A stretch of 64,000 bases of DNA from Massilia varians (GTDB lineage: Bacteria; Pseudomonadota; Gammaproteobacteria; Burkholderiales; Burkholderiaceae_D), in assembly GCF_027923905.1 (NCBI RefSeq), contig NZ_AP026966.1, positions 1,985,001 through 2,049,000 on the forward strand. The letters run 5' to 3'. Below the pieces are notes generated by a model. That model saw only the letters and a program-made list of their open reading frames with translations. It had not been told where the DNA came from and searched no databases. The position numbers were made by a program, and so were the translations under genes. Below are positions 18,760 through 28,968 of the stretch, piece after piece (the stretch's first letter is position 1; the number at the start of each line of letters is the position of its first letter).

Positions 18760-20028
18760 TCAGGCCGCAACGTGCTCCTGTTTCGGCGGCAGCGCGATCT
18801 GGTTGTCGACGCTGAACTGATAGTCCTCGAACACGTGCTGGGCCGACAGGATCTGGTAGCTGCCGTCCGCCAGGCGGTGGGTGGTGTCCTTCAGGCGGTA
18901 GGTGGTGTGGCCGCAGGTCCAGCAGTTGAAGTTGCGCATGTGGGTGCACAGGCAGGTCTTGTCGAACACCGTGATGTTCTTGCCGTCTGGACTGGCCTGC
19001 ACTTCGCGGTTGTACGAGTTGATGTAGGCGCAGTTGCCGGTGGCGTCCAGCAGATAGCCATAGGATTCGCAGCCTGGGCGGATGCCGGAACCGATCGCCG
19101 GCGTGCTTTTCAGCATACGCATCGGGTAGCCGGTCGGCGAGACGCCGTTGACGATGATGTCTTCTTCGCTGGCGCGGAAGTATTCCTGCTTGACGTGGTC
19201 CGGCATGCCGCATTCGTGGGTGACGGTGAAGCGGGTCGCCACCTGCACGCCGCCGGCGCCTTTTTCCAGAAAGCCGGCCGCGTCGGTGCCGGTGAAGATG
19301 CCGCCCGCGGCGATCACCGGGATGTCGAGCTGCTCGGCGCGCATGTAGGCATGGACTTCGTCCATGATGGTGTGCAGGTCGTACTGCTTCCAGTCGTCGA
19401 TGCCGAAGCCCAGGTGGCCGCCGGCCAGCGGGCCTTCGACGATGACGTAGTCGGGCAGGCGGTTCAGGCGCGAGACCTTTTTCAGGAACAGCTGCAGCGC
19501 GCGCACCGACGAAACGATGATGCCCAGGTAGGTAGAGCGGAAGCGCGGGTGATCCTTGATCAGCTCGAAGGAACCCAGGTGCAGGCCGGCCGACATGGTG
19601 ATGCCGTCGATGCCGGCGTCCATCGCCGCCGACAGGCGGGTGCGCAGGGTTTCCTTGGGCGCGTTCATGGTCAGCTTTTCCATGCAGTTCACGAAGATCA
19701 GGCCATCGCCCTTCTTCGCTTCCATGGTCGAGCCCACGTGCAGGCGGGTCGCCTCGGCCAGGCGGTCCAGGTCGAACTGGACCACTGCCTTGTTCATGTT
19801 GTTGATGTTGAACTTGTAGAGCTTGGTCTTGTCCTTGACGAAGGTGGTGTCGAACTTGCGGTCCGACACGTCCTGCACCATCGCATCCGAGATGTGACCG
19901 ATGCCGCCCAGGCGGGCGGCCTCGAGGGCCAGTTCCGAGGTCGAGATGTCCACGCCCATCCCGCCGATCATGATGGGCACATATTCCTTGTTGCCCAGTT
20001 TCAGGCGGAAATCATCAACACGTTTCAT
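18760..20028 (-). CDS. NAD(P)H-dependent flavin oxidoreductase (nitronate monooxygenase-like) with Cys-rich tail
   Basis: 422-residue TIM-barrel flavoprotein of the nitronate monooxygenase/2-nitropropane dioxygenase superfamily. The N-terminal PIMIGGMGVDIS, the FMN phosphate region VEGPLAGGHLGFG and IPVIAAGGIFTGTDAAGFLEKGAGGVQVATRF are the family hallmarks. It is 70-100 residues longer than typical members. The extra C-terminal region contains Cys359, Cys361, Cys369 and Cys372 (CLCTH and CWTCGH), a possible zinc or iron-sulfur site. The start has AAGGATTGCA. Nitronate oxidation is not proven; an enoyl reductase-like role is equally possible. Confidence 0.85.
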   Translation of the reverse strand: MKRVDDFRLKLGNKEYVPIMIGGMGVDISTSELALEAARLGGIGHISDAMVQDVSDRKFDTTFVKDKTKLYKFNINNMNKAVVQFDLDRLAEATRLHVGSTMEAKKGDGLIFVNCMEKLTMNAPKETLRTRLSAAMDAGIDGITMSAGLHLGSFELIKDHPRFRSTYLGIIVSSVRALQLFLKKVSRLNRLPDYVIVEGPLAGGHLGFGIDDWKQYDLHTIMDEVHAYMRAEQLDIPVIAAGGIFTGTDAAGFLEKGAGGVQVATRFTVTHECGMPDHVKQEYFRASEEDIIVNGVSPTGYPMRMLKSTPAIGSGIRPGCESYGYLLDATGNCAYINSYNREVQASPDGKNITVFDKTCLCTHMRNFNCWTCGHTTYRLKDTTHRLADGSYQILSAQHVFEDYQFSVDNQIALPPKQEHVAA

Positions 20029-20158
20029 TGCAATCCTTAAACCGCCGTAGTTCCCTACGCGTACATATGCATCGACCAGCCGCGCTCCTGCGCGGCCGTC
20101 ATTCTACCCCAAGGCGGGGCAGGGTTTGCGCAGCCGGATGACTGCGGGTGAGCTCGTT

Positions 20159-20644
20159 TTAGTCACGGAAGTTGTTGAAGGCCAGCGGCAGCTCCTGCAC
20201 GTCCTTGCGCAGCAGGGCCATGGCAGCCTGCAGGTCGTCGCGCTTGGCGCCGGTGACGCGCACCGATTCGCCCTGGATGCTGGCCTGCACCTTCATCTTG
20301 CTTTCCTTGATGAGCTTGGTGATCTTCTTCGCGTCTTCGGTCTCGATGCCGTTGCGCACCTTGATGACCTGCTTGACCTTGTCGCCGCCGATCTTCTCGA
20401 TCTTGCCTTCGTCGAGGAAGCGCACGTCGACCTTGCGCTTGGCCATCTTGTTGATCAGGACGTCCTTGACCTGGCCCAGCTGGAAATCGGAATCGGCGAA
20501 CAGGGTCAGTTCCTTTTCCTTCTGCTCGACATTGGCCGAGCTGCCCTTGAAGTCGAAGCGGGTGGTGATTTCCTTGTTCGATTGTTCGACAGCATTCTTC
20601 ACTTCGACCATGTCTGCTTCGCAGACGACATCAAACGATGGCAT
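20159..20644 (-). CDS. yajQ: YajQ-family nucleotide-binding protein
   Basis: 161-residue protein of the UPF0234/YajQ family with two ferredoxin-like domains. It begins [20 protein letters not shown] and has [11 protein letters not shown] and the late [19 protein letters not shown], all conserved. Family members bind nucleic acids, and a Xanthomonas member binds c-di-GMP; this supports but does not prove a link to the two GGDEF/EAL genes nearby. The ATG has an AAAGGAAA site. It is an isolated gene between the flavin oxidoreductase and the divergent murB. Confidence 0.94.
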   Translation of the reverse strand: MPSFDVVCEADMVEVKNAVEQSNKEITTRFDFKGSSANVEQKEKELTLFADSDFQLGQVKDVLINKMAKRKVDVRFLDEGKIEKIGGDKVKQVIKVRNGIETEDAKKITKLIKESKMKVQASIQGESVRVTGAKRDDLQAAMALLRKDVQELPLAFNNFRD

Positions 20645-20762
20645 GGCGGTTTCCTTTTTTCTTGTAAAGCTAACTAGATGAATCCCTCTATTTTAACGGA
20701 CAACCCCTTCCGCGGGCCATCACATTTACCCGGAAGGCAACGGTCCCGGGCATGCTTGCCCC

Positions 20763-20768
20763 TATAAT
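20763..20768 (+). promoter_or_regulatory. TATAAT -10 element candidate upstream of murB
   Basis: A consensus TATAAT lies 24 bases before the murB ATG. No convincing -35 hexamer sits at 16-18 bp. If real, the leader would be only about 15-20 nt, consistent with the absence of a Shine-Dalgarno site in front of murB. Confidence 0.35.
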
Positions 20769-20791
20769 GTCCAAAAAACACCCCTCACGCC

Positions 20792-21820
20792 ATGCAAGCC
20801 GACCTGCCCATCCTCGACGATTATTCCCTCGCATCCCTGAACACCTTCCGCATTCCGGCGCGCGCCCGTCACTACCTGCGGGTGGATGGGGCGGCCCAGC
20901 TCGAGGCCGTGCGGCGCGACCCGGCGCTGGGCGCCCTGCCGCGCCTGGTGCTGGGCGGCGGCAGCAACATGCTGTTTACCCGCGACTTCGACGGCATCGT
21001 CCTGCACATGACGGGCCAGGGCAGGGAGGTGCTGGGCGAACAGGACGGCCGCATCCTGGTGCGGGCCCAGGCGGGCGAGAACTGGCACGCTTTCGTCGCG
21101 TGGACCCTGGCCCAGGGGCTGGGCGGGCTGGAAAACCTGTCCCTGATCCCCGGCACGGTCGGCGCGGCGCCGATCCAGAACGTGGGGGCGTACGGGACCG
21201 AAACCAGGGACGTCTTCCATTGCCTGACGGCCTACGACATGGCCAGCGGCGACGTGCGCACCCTGGACGCCGCCGCCTGCCGCTTCGCCTACCGCGACAG
21301 CCTGTTCAAGCATCCGGAAGGGCGCGAACTGGTGGTGCTGGACGTCACGTTCGCGCTGCCGGCGGCCTGGGTCCCGAACCTGCGCTACGCCGAGCTGGCC
21401 CGGGCGGTGGAAGAGGCCGGACTCACCGCGCCGACGCCGCAGGACATCGGGCGCACCGTCGAGGCGATCCGGCGCCGCAAGCTGCCCGACCCGGGCGAGA
21501 TCGGCAATGCCGGCAGCTTCTTCAAGAATCCGGTGGTGAGCAGGGAACACTGCGCACGCTTGCTGGCCGAATTTCCGCAACTGGTGCACCATGCGCAGGC
21601 GGACGGCAGCGAGAAGCTGGCGGCCGGCTGGCTGATCGACCAGTGCGGCTGGAAGGGCCGGGCGCTGGGGGCTGCGGGCGTGTACCCGAAACAGGCGCTG
21701 GTGCTGGTCAACCTGGGCGGCGCCCGGGGCGAGGACGTGGTGCGGCTGGCGCGCGCGATCCAGGAAGACGTCAAGGCGCGCTATGGCGTGGCGCTGGAGC
21801 CGGAACCGGTATTCATTTAA
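20792..21820 (+). CDS. murB: UDP-N-acetylenolpyruvoylglucosamine reductase MurB
   Basis: FAD enzyme that reduces UDP-GlcNAc-enolpyruvate to UDP-MurNAc in peptidoglycan synthesis. The 342 residues match the E. coli-like (type I) MurB: LNTFRIPARA, the FAD-binding RLVLGGGSNMLFT, IPGTVGAAPIQNVGAYGTE with the substrate tyrosine, and NAGSFFKNPVV with the catalytic serine. The ATG at 20792 lacks an evident ribosome binding site. It is followed after 11 bp by a short-chain dehydrogenase gene and is not in the main mur-fts cluster. Confidence 0.96.
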   Translation: MQADLPILDDYSLASLNTFRIPARARHYLRVDGAAQLEAVRRDPALGALPRLVLGGGSNMLFTRDFDGIVLHMTGQGREVLGEQDGRILVRAQAGENWHAFVAWTLAQGLGGLENLSLIPGTVGAAPIQNVGAYGTETRDVFHCLTAYDMASGDVRTLDAAACRFAYRDSLFKHPEGRELVVLDVTFALPAAWVPNLRYAELARAVEEAGLTAPTPQDIGRTVEAIRRRKLPDPGEIGNAGSFFKNPVVSREHCARLLAEFPQLVHHAQADGSEKLAAGWLIDQCGWKGRALGAAGVYPKQALVLVNLGGARGEDVVRLARAIQEDVKARYGVALEPEPVFI

Positions 21821-21831
21821 CGGAGGCGGGC

Positions 21832-22548
21832 ATGATCAAGGCAGTCGTGACGGGCCACAGCCGTGGCCTGGGCGCCGCGGTGGCGGCGGAACTGGTGGCG
21901 CGCGGCATCCCCGTGCTGGGGCTGGCGCGCGGGCATGCGGAGATTGGGGAAGGGATGGAGCAGGCCGTGGTCGACCTGGGCGACGCGCAAGCACTGGGCG
22001 CCTGGCTGGGCGGGCACACGCTGCGCTCCTTCCTGGCCGGCTGCGACACGGCGCTGCTGGTCAACAATGCCGGCGTGGTGACGCCGGTCGGGCCGCTGGC
22101 CGAGCAGGACCCGGTGGCGGCGCTGCGCGCGGCCACGCTGAACGTCGGCGCGCCGCTGGCGCTATCAAGCGCTTTCGTGCAGGCCGCCCCGCAGGCCGAA
22201 CGGCGCATCCTGCACATCTCGAGCGGGGCCGGGCGCAGCGCCTATCCGGGCTGGAGCGTCTACTGCGCCACCAAGGCCGCGCTCGACCAGCATGCGCGCG
22301 CGGTGGCGCTCGACGGCGACCCGTGGGTGCGCTGTGTCAGCCTGGCGCCGGGCGTGATCGATACCGACATGCAGGCCGAGATCCGGGCCACGCCGGACAC
22401 GAAATTCCCGCTCAAGCAGCGCTTCGTCGACATGAAGGAGGGCGGGGTGCTGGTGTCGCCAAGTGACTGCGCGGTGAGGCTGGTGAACTGCCTGCTGGCG
22501 GAGCGCTTCGGGCACGAGCCGGTCGACGACCTGCGCAACAGCGCCTAG
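21832..22548 (+). CDS. Short-chain dehydrogenase/reductase
   Basis: 238-residue classical SDR. The cofactor motif TGHSRGLGAAVA (TGxxxGxG) lies at residues 7-18, LVNNAGVV near 80, the catalytic Ser in HISSGAG, and the YxxxK pair in YCATKAALDQ. Overall it resembles the sepiapterin/benzil reductase-like group (YueD-like). The ATG at 21832 has GGAGGCGGG upstream, and the gene follows murB by 11 bp, so they are probably co-transcribed although functionally unrelated. The substrate is unknown. Confidence 0.88.
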   Translation: MIKAVVTGHSRGLGAAVAAELVARGIPVLGLARGHAEIGEGMEQAVVDLGDAQALGAWLGGHTLRSFLAGCDTALLVNNAGVVTPVGPLAEQDPVAALRAATLNVGAPLALSSAFVQAAPQAERRILHISSGAGRSAYPGWSVYCATKAALDQHARAVALDGDPWVRCVSLAPGVIDTDMQAEIRATPDTKFPLKQRFVDMKEGGVLVSPSDCAVRLVNCLLAERFGHEPVDDLRNSA

Positions 22549-22556
22549 CGCAACAA

Positions 22557-22576
22557 GGCCTGGCAGCTACCAGGCC
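22557..22576. terminator. Hairpin between convergent genes
   Basis: A 7-bp perfect inverted repeat (GGCCTGG / CCAGGCC, loop CAGCTA) sits in the 18-bp gap between the convergent SDR and GGDEF/EAL genes and overlaps the last codons of the latter. There is no T-tract, so its role as a bidirectional terminator is only a possibility. Confidence 0.35.
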
Positions 22577-25200
22577 AGCATGGTCTCGAACAGGTCGGCC
22601 GGCACCGGCCGCGAGAACAGGTAGCCCTGCGCGTAGTCGCAGCCGGCGCGGCTCAGGGCCGCGCACTGCTCCGGCGTCTCCACTCCTTCGGCAATGACCT
22701 TCAGTCCCAGCTTGTGCGCCATGACGATGATGGTCTCGGTGATCGTGCGGCTGAAGTTGTCGTGCACCAGTTCCTTCACAAAAGACTGGTCGATCTTCAG
22801 GTAGTCGATGTCGAGGCGCTTCAGGTAGCTCATCGAGGAATAGCCGGTGCCGAAATCGTCGATCGACACCTGCATGCCGCTCGACTGCAGGGCCGCCAGC
22901 TTGGCCAGCACGGTGTCCGACAGGTTCAGCAGCAGGCCTTCGGTGATCTCGACGTTGATGCAGCGCGCTCCCAGGCGGATCTCGTCCAGGTAGGCCACCC
23001 AGTCGGCGCAATCGGCCTGGGTCTGGGTCTGGGTCTGGAATTGCACCGGCGACTTGTTGATGCTGACCTGGAAGTCGCGCCCCAGCATGTCCGACCAGCG
23101 CTTCGAATAGTGGGCCGCGGTGCGGAACACCCAGTCGCCGATCTCGTGAATCAGGCCGGATTCCTCCGCCACGCCGATGAAGGTGTCCGGCGACAGCAGG
23201 GCCCCGGAAGCATGGCGCCAGCGCAGCAGGGCCTCGGCCTTGACGATCCGGTTCGAGGACAGGTCGACGATCGGCTGGAAATACAGTTCGAGCTGCTCGC
23301 CGGGGACGGCATTGCGCAGCTCGGCGAGCAGCTTGAGGCGCCGGATCGCGGCCGCCTGCATGTTCGCCTCGAAGAAGGTCAGCTGGTTGCGCCCGCCTGA
23401 CTTGGAGCGGTACATCGCGTGGTCGGCGTTGCGCATCAGTTCCTCCGGATCGCGCGCGTCCTCGGGGTAGCGGGCGATGCCGATGCTGCCGGCGATGTAC
23501 AGGAGTTCCTGCTGGATCGGAAAGGGCTGGGCGAGCGCATCGAGGATTGCCTGCGCCACCGCCTCGACGTGGGCCAGTTCGCGCGTTTCGCTCAGGATCA
23601 CCGTGAATTCGTCGCCGCCGAGGCGCGCCACGGTGTCGCCCTTGCGCACGCAGGCCCGGATGCGCTGCGCCGCCTCGACCAGCAGCAGGTCGCCGGCGTC
23701 GTGGCCGAGCAGGTCGTTGACTTCCTTGAAGCGGTCGAGGTCGATGAACAGCAGCGCGACTTCGCCGCGCTCGTCCTCGGCGCGCCGGATCGCGTGCTCG
23801 AGGCGGTCGCGGAACAGGGCCCGGTTGGGCAGGCCGGTCAGGGTATCGTAGTGGGCGCGCCGTTCCAGCTTCTCGGTGAACTGGCGGATGGTCTCTTCGC
23901 TGTGCTTGCGGCTGCTGATGTCGTCGATGAAGCCGTACCAGATAGTGCCGCCATCGAGGCCCGGGGAGGGCGTCGCGATCACTTCGCGCCAGCAGTGGCC
24001 GCCGTCGGGAAGCTCGACCTGGAATTCGGCCCGCAGCGGCTGCATCCCGGCGGCCGAGCGCTCCAGGGCGCGGCGCAGGCGCACCCGGTGCTGCGGCACG
24101 ATGCGCGCCGCCAGGCAGCCGAGGTCGGCCTGGATGGCGCTTGGCGCCAGTTCGAACAGGGTGTGCGCCATGTCGCTGATGAAGGGGCAGGCGAAGCTGC
24201 CGTCGGCGCGGTGCTCCAGTTCGAACAGGGCGCCCGGGACCTGCTGCGCCAGCTGGGCGAGCCGCTCATGGCTCTTCTCCAGCGCCTGCCGCATGCGGTA
24301 GGCCTCGGTGATGTCGGTGATGGTGCCGATCATGCGCAGCGGCTGCCCCTGCGCATCGCGTGCGACGATGCTGCCGCGCGAGCGCACCCGGATCCAGTCG
24401 CCGGTGAAGCGGCGGATCCGGTATTCGCAGGTGTAGAGCGCTTCGTTGCCGGCCAGGTAGCGCTCGATGCAGCGCCGCACGTGGGCGTTGTCGTCGGGGT
24501 GGATGCGGCTGGTCCAGATCTTCGGCGTGGCGCCGTCCGGGTTGCCGCTGGCGCCCATGATCTCCTTCCACTTGGCCGAGAAGGTGACCGAATTCTCGTC
24601 CATCCGCCAGTCCCAGACACCTTCGCCGGTCCCGTTCAGGGCCAGCACCAGTCGCTCTTCCTCGCGCCGCAGCGACTCGGCCAGCCGCCCCTGGGTGGCG
24701 AAGGCTTCCTCCAGCGCACGGTGGGCCTGCTGCAGCTTTTCCTCGCGGTTGATGACGTCGGAAATGTCGTGCACGGTGCCGACCAGGTCGGTGCAGCGGC
24801 CCGCGGCGTCGAACACCGGCGTGATCGAGACCCGTCCGACCTTGCGGCCGGCCGGATAGTCGCTGTGCTCTTCCCAGCGCTGGATCTGGCCGCTGCGGAT
24901 CGCGTTGCGGTAATGCTCGAGCACGATCGACAGCGAGGGTTCGGGGATGACTTCGTCGACGGTCTTGCCGATGACCTGCTCGGGCGTGAGGTGGGTGGTC
25001 TTGTAGAAGGCCGGGTTCACGTAGGTGAAGCGAAAGGTGTCCGTTCCCTCGACCGCGTACTGGTAGACGACGTCCTCGATGTTGCGGTAGATGATGGCGA
25101 TCGCGTCGGCCTGGGGCGTGGCCGGCCGCGCGGAGGATTCGCCCGCGGCGCCGGCGCCGGGGTGCGCCTGGATATTGCCTGTGTCGTTGTCGGGATGCAT
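22567..25200 (-). CDS. PAS-GGDEF-EAL dual c-di-GMP enzyme
   Basis: 877-residue cytoplasmic protein with three PAS domains (about 30-150, 180-310 and 318-435), a GGDEF domain (about 445-600) and an EAL domain (about 620-870). The cyclase signature RLGGDEF is intact. The phosphodiesterase domain keeps EALLRW, IDDFGTGYSS, YLKIDQSFV and VIAEGVET, so both catalytic activities look possible. There is no transmembrane segment, so the PAS domains presumably sense a cytosolic cue or ligand. This contrasts with the degenerate paralogue at 16244-18631. Confidence 0.95.
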   Translation of the reverse strand: MHPDNDTGNIQAHPGAGAAGESSARPATPQADAIAIIYRNIEDVVYQYAVEGTDTFRFTYVNPAFYKTTHLTPEQVIGKTVDEVIPEPSLSIVLEHYRNAIRSGQIQRWEEHSDYPAGRKVGRVSITPVFDAAGRCTDLVGTVHDISDVINREEKLQQAHRALEEAFATQGRLAESLRREEERLVLALNGTGEGVWDWRMDENSVTFSAKWKEIMGASGNPDGATPKIWTSRIHPDDNAHVRRCIERYLAGNEALYTCEYRIRRFTGDWIRVRSRGSIVARDAQGQPLRMIGTITDITEAYRMRQALEKSHERLAQLAQQVPGALFELEHRADGSFACPFISDMAHTLFELAPSAIQADLGCLAARIVPQHRVRLRRALERSAAGMQPLRAEFQVELPDGGHCWREVIATPSPGLDGGTIWYGFIDDISSRKHSEETIRQFTEKLERRAHYDTLTGLPNRALFRDRLEHAIRRAEDERGEVALLFIDLDRFKEVNDLLGHDAGDLLLVEAAQRIRACVRKGDTVARLGGDEFTVILSETRELAHVEAVAQAILDALAQPFPIQQELLYIAGSIGIARYPEDARDPEELMRNADHAMYRSKSGGRNQLTFFEANMQAAAIRRLKLLAELRNAVPGEQLELYFQPIVDLSSNRIVKAEALLRWRHASGALLSPDTFIGVAEESGLIHEIGDWVFRTAAHYSKRWSDMLGRDFQVSINKSPVQFQTQTQTQADCADWVAYLDEIRLGARCINVEITEGLLLNLSDTVLAKLAALQSSGMQVSIDDFGTGYSSMSYLKRLDIDYLKIDQSFVKELVHDNFSRTITETIIVMAHKLGLKVIAEGVETPEQCAALSRAGCDYAQGYLFSRPVPADLFETMLAW

Positions 25201-25252
25201 GCGCGTTGTTGAGAGGGCAATGGTGCCATTCTAGCGCGGATGGGACAGGCCA

Positions 25253-25280
25253 CGAAAAAAGCCGCCTGATGAGGCGGCTT
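25253..25280 (-). terminator. Rho-independent terminator of argG
   Basis: A 9-bp stem AAGCCGCCT / AGGCGGCTT (25259-25267 and 25272-25280) with loop GATG, followed on the minus strand by a run of T (TTTTTTCG). It lies 19 bp after the argG stop. Confidence 0.92.
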
Positions 25281-25298
25281 TCGAGAGGGAAATAAAGC

Positions 25299-26531
25299 TT
25301 ACTTGCCGCGTGCCGCGCGCGCTTTGGCAGCGATGCGCATGCGCAGCGCGTTCAGCTTGATGAAGCCGCCCGCGTCCGCCTGGTTGTAGGCGCCGCCGTC
25401 TTCATCGAAGGTGGCGATGTTCATGTCGAACAGCGAATCGGTCTTCGAATCGCGCGACACCACGATCACGTTGCCCTTGTAGAGCTTCACGCGCACCCAG
25501 CCGTTCACGGTCTGCTGGGTGTGGTCGATCAGGGTCTGCAGCGCGACGCGCTCCGGCGCCCACCAGTAGCCGTTATAGATCAGCGACGCATAGCGCGGCA
25601 TCAGGTCGTCCTTCAGGTGCGCGACTTCGCGGTCCAGGGTAATCGATTCGATCGCACGGTGGGCCTTGAGCATGATGGTGCCGCCCGGGGTCTCGTAGCA
25701 GCCGCGCGACTTCATGCCGACGTAGCGATTTTCCACTAAGTCGAGCCGGCCGATGCCGTGCTTGCCGCCCAGGCGGTTCAGCTCGGTCAGGACTTCGGCG
25801 GCGCTCATGCGCTTGCCGTTCAGGGCCACGATGTCGCCCTTTTCGTATTCGATGTCGAGGTACTCGGCTTCGTTCGGCGCCTGCTCGGGCGACACCGACC
25901 AGCGCCACATCGATTCCTCGGCTTCCGCGCTCGGGTTCTCCAGGTGGCGGCCTTCAAAACTGATGTGCAGCAGGTTGGCGTCCATCGAGTAGGGCGCGCC
26001 GCCGTTCTTGTGCTTCATGTCGATCTCGATGCCGGCATCTTCCGCGTACTTCAGCAGCTTCTCGCGCGACAGCAGGTCCCACTCGCGCCACGGGGCGATG
26101 ATCTTGACGTCGGGTTTCAGCGCGTAGGCGCCCAGTTCGAAACGCACCTGGTCGTTGCCCTTGCCGGTCGCGCCGTGCGAGATGGCGTCGGCGCCGGTCT
26201 CGTTGGCGATCTCGATCAGACGCTTGGCGATCAGCGGACGCGCGATCGAGGTGCCCAGCAGGTATTCGCCTTCGTACACGGTATTGGCGCGGAACATCGG
26301 GAACACGAAGTCGCGCACGAATTCTTCGCGCACGTCGTCGATGTAGATGTTTTCGGGCTTGATGCCGAACTTGATCGCCTTGGCGCGCGCAGGCTCCAGT
26401 TCTTCGCCCTGGCCGAGGTCGGCGGTGAAGGTGACGATTTCGCAGTTGTAGTGATCCTGCAGCCATTTGAGGATGACCGAGGTATCGAGGCCGCCGGAGT
26501 AGGCAAGGACTACTTTTTTAATGTCGCTCAT
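25299..26531 (-). CDS. argG: Argininosuccinate synthase ArgG
   Basis: Joins citrulline and aspartate with ATP in arginine biosynthesis. The 410-residue protein begins with the PP-loop [16 protein letters not shown] and contains [14 protein letters not shown] and APWREW, typical of the standard (type I) enzyme. Length is as expected. It follows argF on the same strand with about 104 bp between them. A good terminator follows, so argF-argG may form one unit or two closely spaced ones. Confidence 0.97.
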   Translation of the reverse strand: MSDIKKVVLAYSGGLDTSVILKWLQDHYNCEIVTFTADLGQGEELEPARAKAIKFGIKPENIYIDDVREEFVRDFVFPMFRANTVYEGEYLLGTSIARPLIAKRLIEIANETGADAISHGATGKGNDQVRFELGAYALKPDVKIIAPWREWDLLSREKLLKYAEDAGIEIDMKHKNGGAPYSMDANLLHISFEGRHLENPSAEAEESMWRWSVSPEQAPNEAEYLDIEYEKGDIVALNGKRMSAAEVLTELNRLGGKHGIGRLDLVENRYVGMKSRGCYETPGGTIMLKAHRAIESITLDREVAHLKDDLMPRYASLIYNGYWWAPERVALQTLIDHTQQTVNGWVRVKLYKGNVIVVSRDSKTDSLFDMNIATFDEDGGAYNQADAGGFIKLNALRMRIAAKARAARGK

Positions 26532-26635
26532 GGAAGATTCCAGTGTGGAGGGGGAGGTGGGATCGGGATGGTCAGCCGGCCCGCCTGTGGAAGCAAGGGG
26601 CCGACGATCAAACTAAGGGTTGTGGGTGATGAAAA

Positions 26636-27562
<927 letters not shown>

Positions 27563-27621
27563 ATCGTCTGTGCGTCTTTGCTTGAGTGTTATCCCTTGAA
27601 TTATAAGGGTTTTTGCTTTCC

Positions 27622-27727
27622 GTAGGGTGGGCGGCTCTGCCGCCCACCGGTGATTGTTATCGGTGGAACATCCGCGCGGGCTGATCTTGCACTGATTGAC
27701 CGCGTGGGCGGAACCCGCCCACCCTAC
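27622..27727. repeat. Palindromic repeat element, 106 bp
   Basis: Terminal 13-bp perfect inverted repeats GTAGGGTGGGCGG (27622-27634) and CCGCCCACCCTAC (27715-27727). A second internal GGGCGG..CCGCCC hairpin lies next to the left end. It fills the gap between argF and rsgA. The structure is that of a small non-autonomous or REP/MITE-like element common in betaproteobacterial genomes; no other copy is in this window. Confidence 0.75.
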
Positions 27728-27748
27728 AACGGCCTGACTCGTCTATGA

Positions 27749-28639
27749 TTAATACAGAGTCTGCGATGATTCGTGCAGCAACTGCGCATACAGCTCGTGG
27801 CGCATCTTCGCGATCCGGCCTTCCCCGACCGCGCCCAGCACCGCGCATTGCGGCTCGGCCAGGTGGCGGCAGTTGTAGTACTTGCAACCGCCGAGATAAG
27901 GCTTGAACTCGACGAAGGCGCGTTCCAGCATGCCTTCGGTCAGGTGGTACAGCCCGAATTCCTGGAAGCCCGGCGAATCGATGATCGAGGCGCCGCCGGG
28001 CAGCCAGTACAGGCGGGTAAACGTGGTGGTGTGCTTGCCGGTGTCCAGGGCTTCCGAGATCTCGCGCACGGCGATGTCGGCGTCCGGCACCAGCAGGTTG
28101 ATCAGGGACGACTTGCCCATGCCCGACTGGCCGATGAAGATCGACGATTGCCCGGCCAGCAGCGGCATCAGGGTCTCGACCGCGTGCTCCGGACGGGCGC
28201 GCGCCGACAGCTCGTGCACCGGATAGCCGAGCGCGCCATACAGGCCGGCGCGCTCGCGGGCGCGCGCCAGCGGCGGCTCCACGTCGACCTTGTTCAGGAT
28301 GATGTGGGCCTCGATGCCGGCCGCCTCGGCCGCCACCAGGGCGCGCGAGACCAGGTCGTCGGCGAAGCTCGGCTCGGTGGCGACGACGATGAACAGGCGC
28401 GAGATGTTCGCCGCCAGCAGTTTCGACTTGTACTGGTCGGAGCGGTACAGCAGGGTGGTGCGCTCGGCGATCTTTTCGATCACGGCCTGGTCGTTCGACG
28501 TGCGCTTGAGAATCACGACGTCGCCCACCGCCACATTGGTCTTCTTGCCGCGCGTGACGCACTGCAGCTTCTCGCCGTCGGCGTCGGCCAGGTAATGGCG
28601 GCCATGGGCCGCGATGATGGTTGCGGTCAATTCGCTCAT
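27749..28639 (-). CDS. rsgA: Ribosome small-subunit GTPase RsgA
   Basis: Circularly permuted GTPase that checks late 30S maturation. The 296 residues give an N-terminal OB fold ([15 protein letters not shown]), then the permuted order of motifs: G4 NKVD, then P-loop [14 protein letters not shown], then G3 [10 protein letters not shown]. The C-terminal zinc knuckle is [14 protein letters not shown]. Its first codons overlap the phhB stop by four bases (28636-28639). This rsgA-phhB-peptidase order is a common Burkholderiales arrangement. Confidence 0.96.
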   Translation of the reverse strand: MSELTATIIAAHGRHYLADADGEKLQCVTRGKKTNVAVGDVVILKRTSNDQAVIEKIAERTTLLYRSDQYKSKLLAANISRLFIVVATEPSFADDLVSRALVAAEAAGIEAHIILNKVDVEPPLARARERAGLYGALGYPVHELSARARPEHAVETLMPLLAGQSSIFIGQSGMGKSSLINLLVPDADIAVREISEALDTGKHTTTFTRLYWLPGGASIIDSPGFQEFGLYHLTEGMLERAFVEFKPYLGGCKYYNCRHLAEPQCAVLGAVGEGRIAKMRHELYAQLLHESSQTLY

Positions 28640-28968
28640 GCGCCCGGGCCCTGCACGTAGATGGCATCCGCCCGGGCGGCGCAGATGAAGTCGTTGTCGC
28701 TCAGGGCGCCGCCGGCCGAATGGGTGGTGTAGGCAAGCCGGCAGCGGCGGTAGCCGACCGTCATTTCGGGATGATGGTTCTGCTGCTCGGCCATTGCGGC
28801 GATGGCATTCACGAAGGCGATCGTCGCGCGGTCGTCGGCGAAGGTGTAGTCACGGACGATGCTGCCGCCCTCGGCCTGCCATTCGGGCAGGTCGAGCAGG
28901 CGCGCCCCGATCGTGGCTGGGTCCAGCGCGGCTGCGCCGTGGATGCAGTGTTGGTGGATGAGCTTCAT
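28636..28968 (-). CDS. phhB: Pterin-4a-carbinolamine dehydratase
   Basis: 110-residue enzyme that dehydrates 4a-hydroxytetrahydrobiopterin. The conserved [15 protein letters not shown] block with its His pair and [14 protein letters not shown] are present, and WQAEG marks the start of the fold. It is translationally coupled to both neighbours by ATGA overlaps, with the M48 gene upstream and rsgA downstream. No phenylalanine hydroxylase lies nearby, so it may serve a general pterin recycling role. Confidence 0.93.
   Translation of the reverse strand: MKLIHQHCIHGAAALDPATIGARLLDLPEWQAEGGSIVRDYTFADDRATIAFVNAIAAMAEQQNHHPEMTVGYRRCRLAYTTHSAGGALSDNDFICAARADAIYVQGPGA

Noticed and set aside
15716..18820. 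1034-codon plus-strand frame opposite the GGDEF/EAL gene
   Set aside because: No domain, and biased His/Gln/Arg composition typical of antisense frames in GC-rich DNA; the minus-strand gene has clear PAS, GGDEF and EAL motifs.
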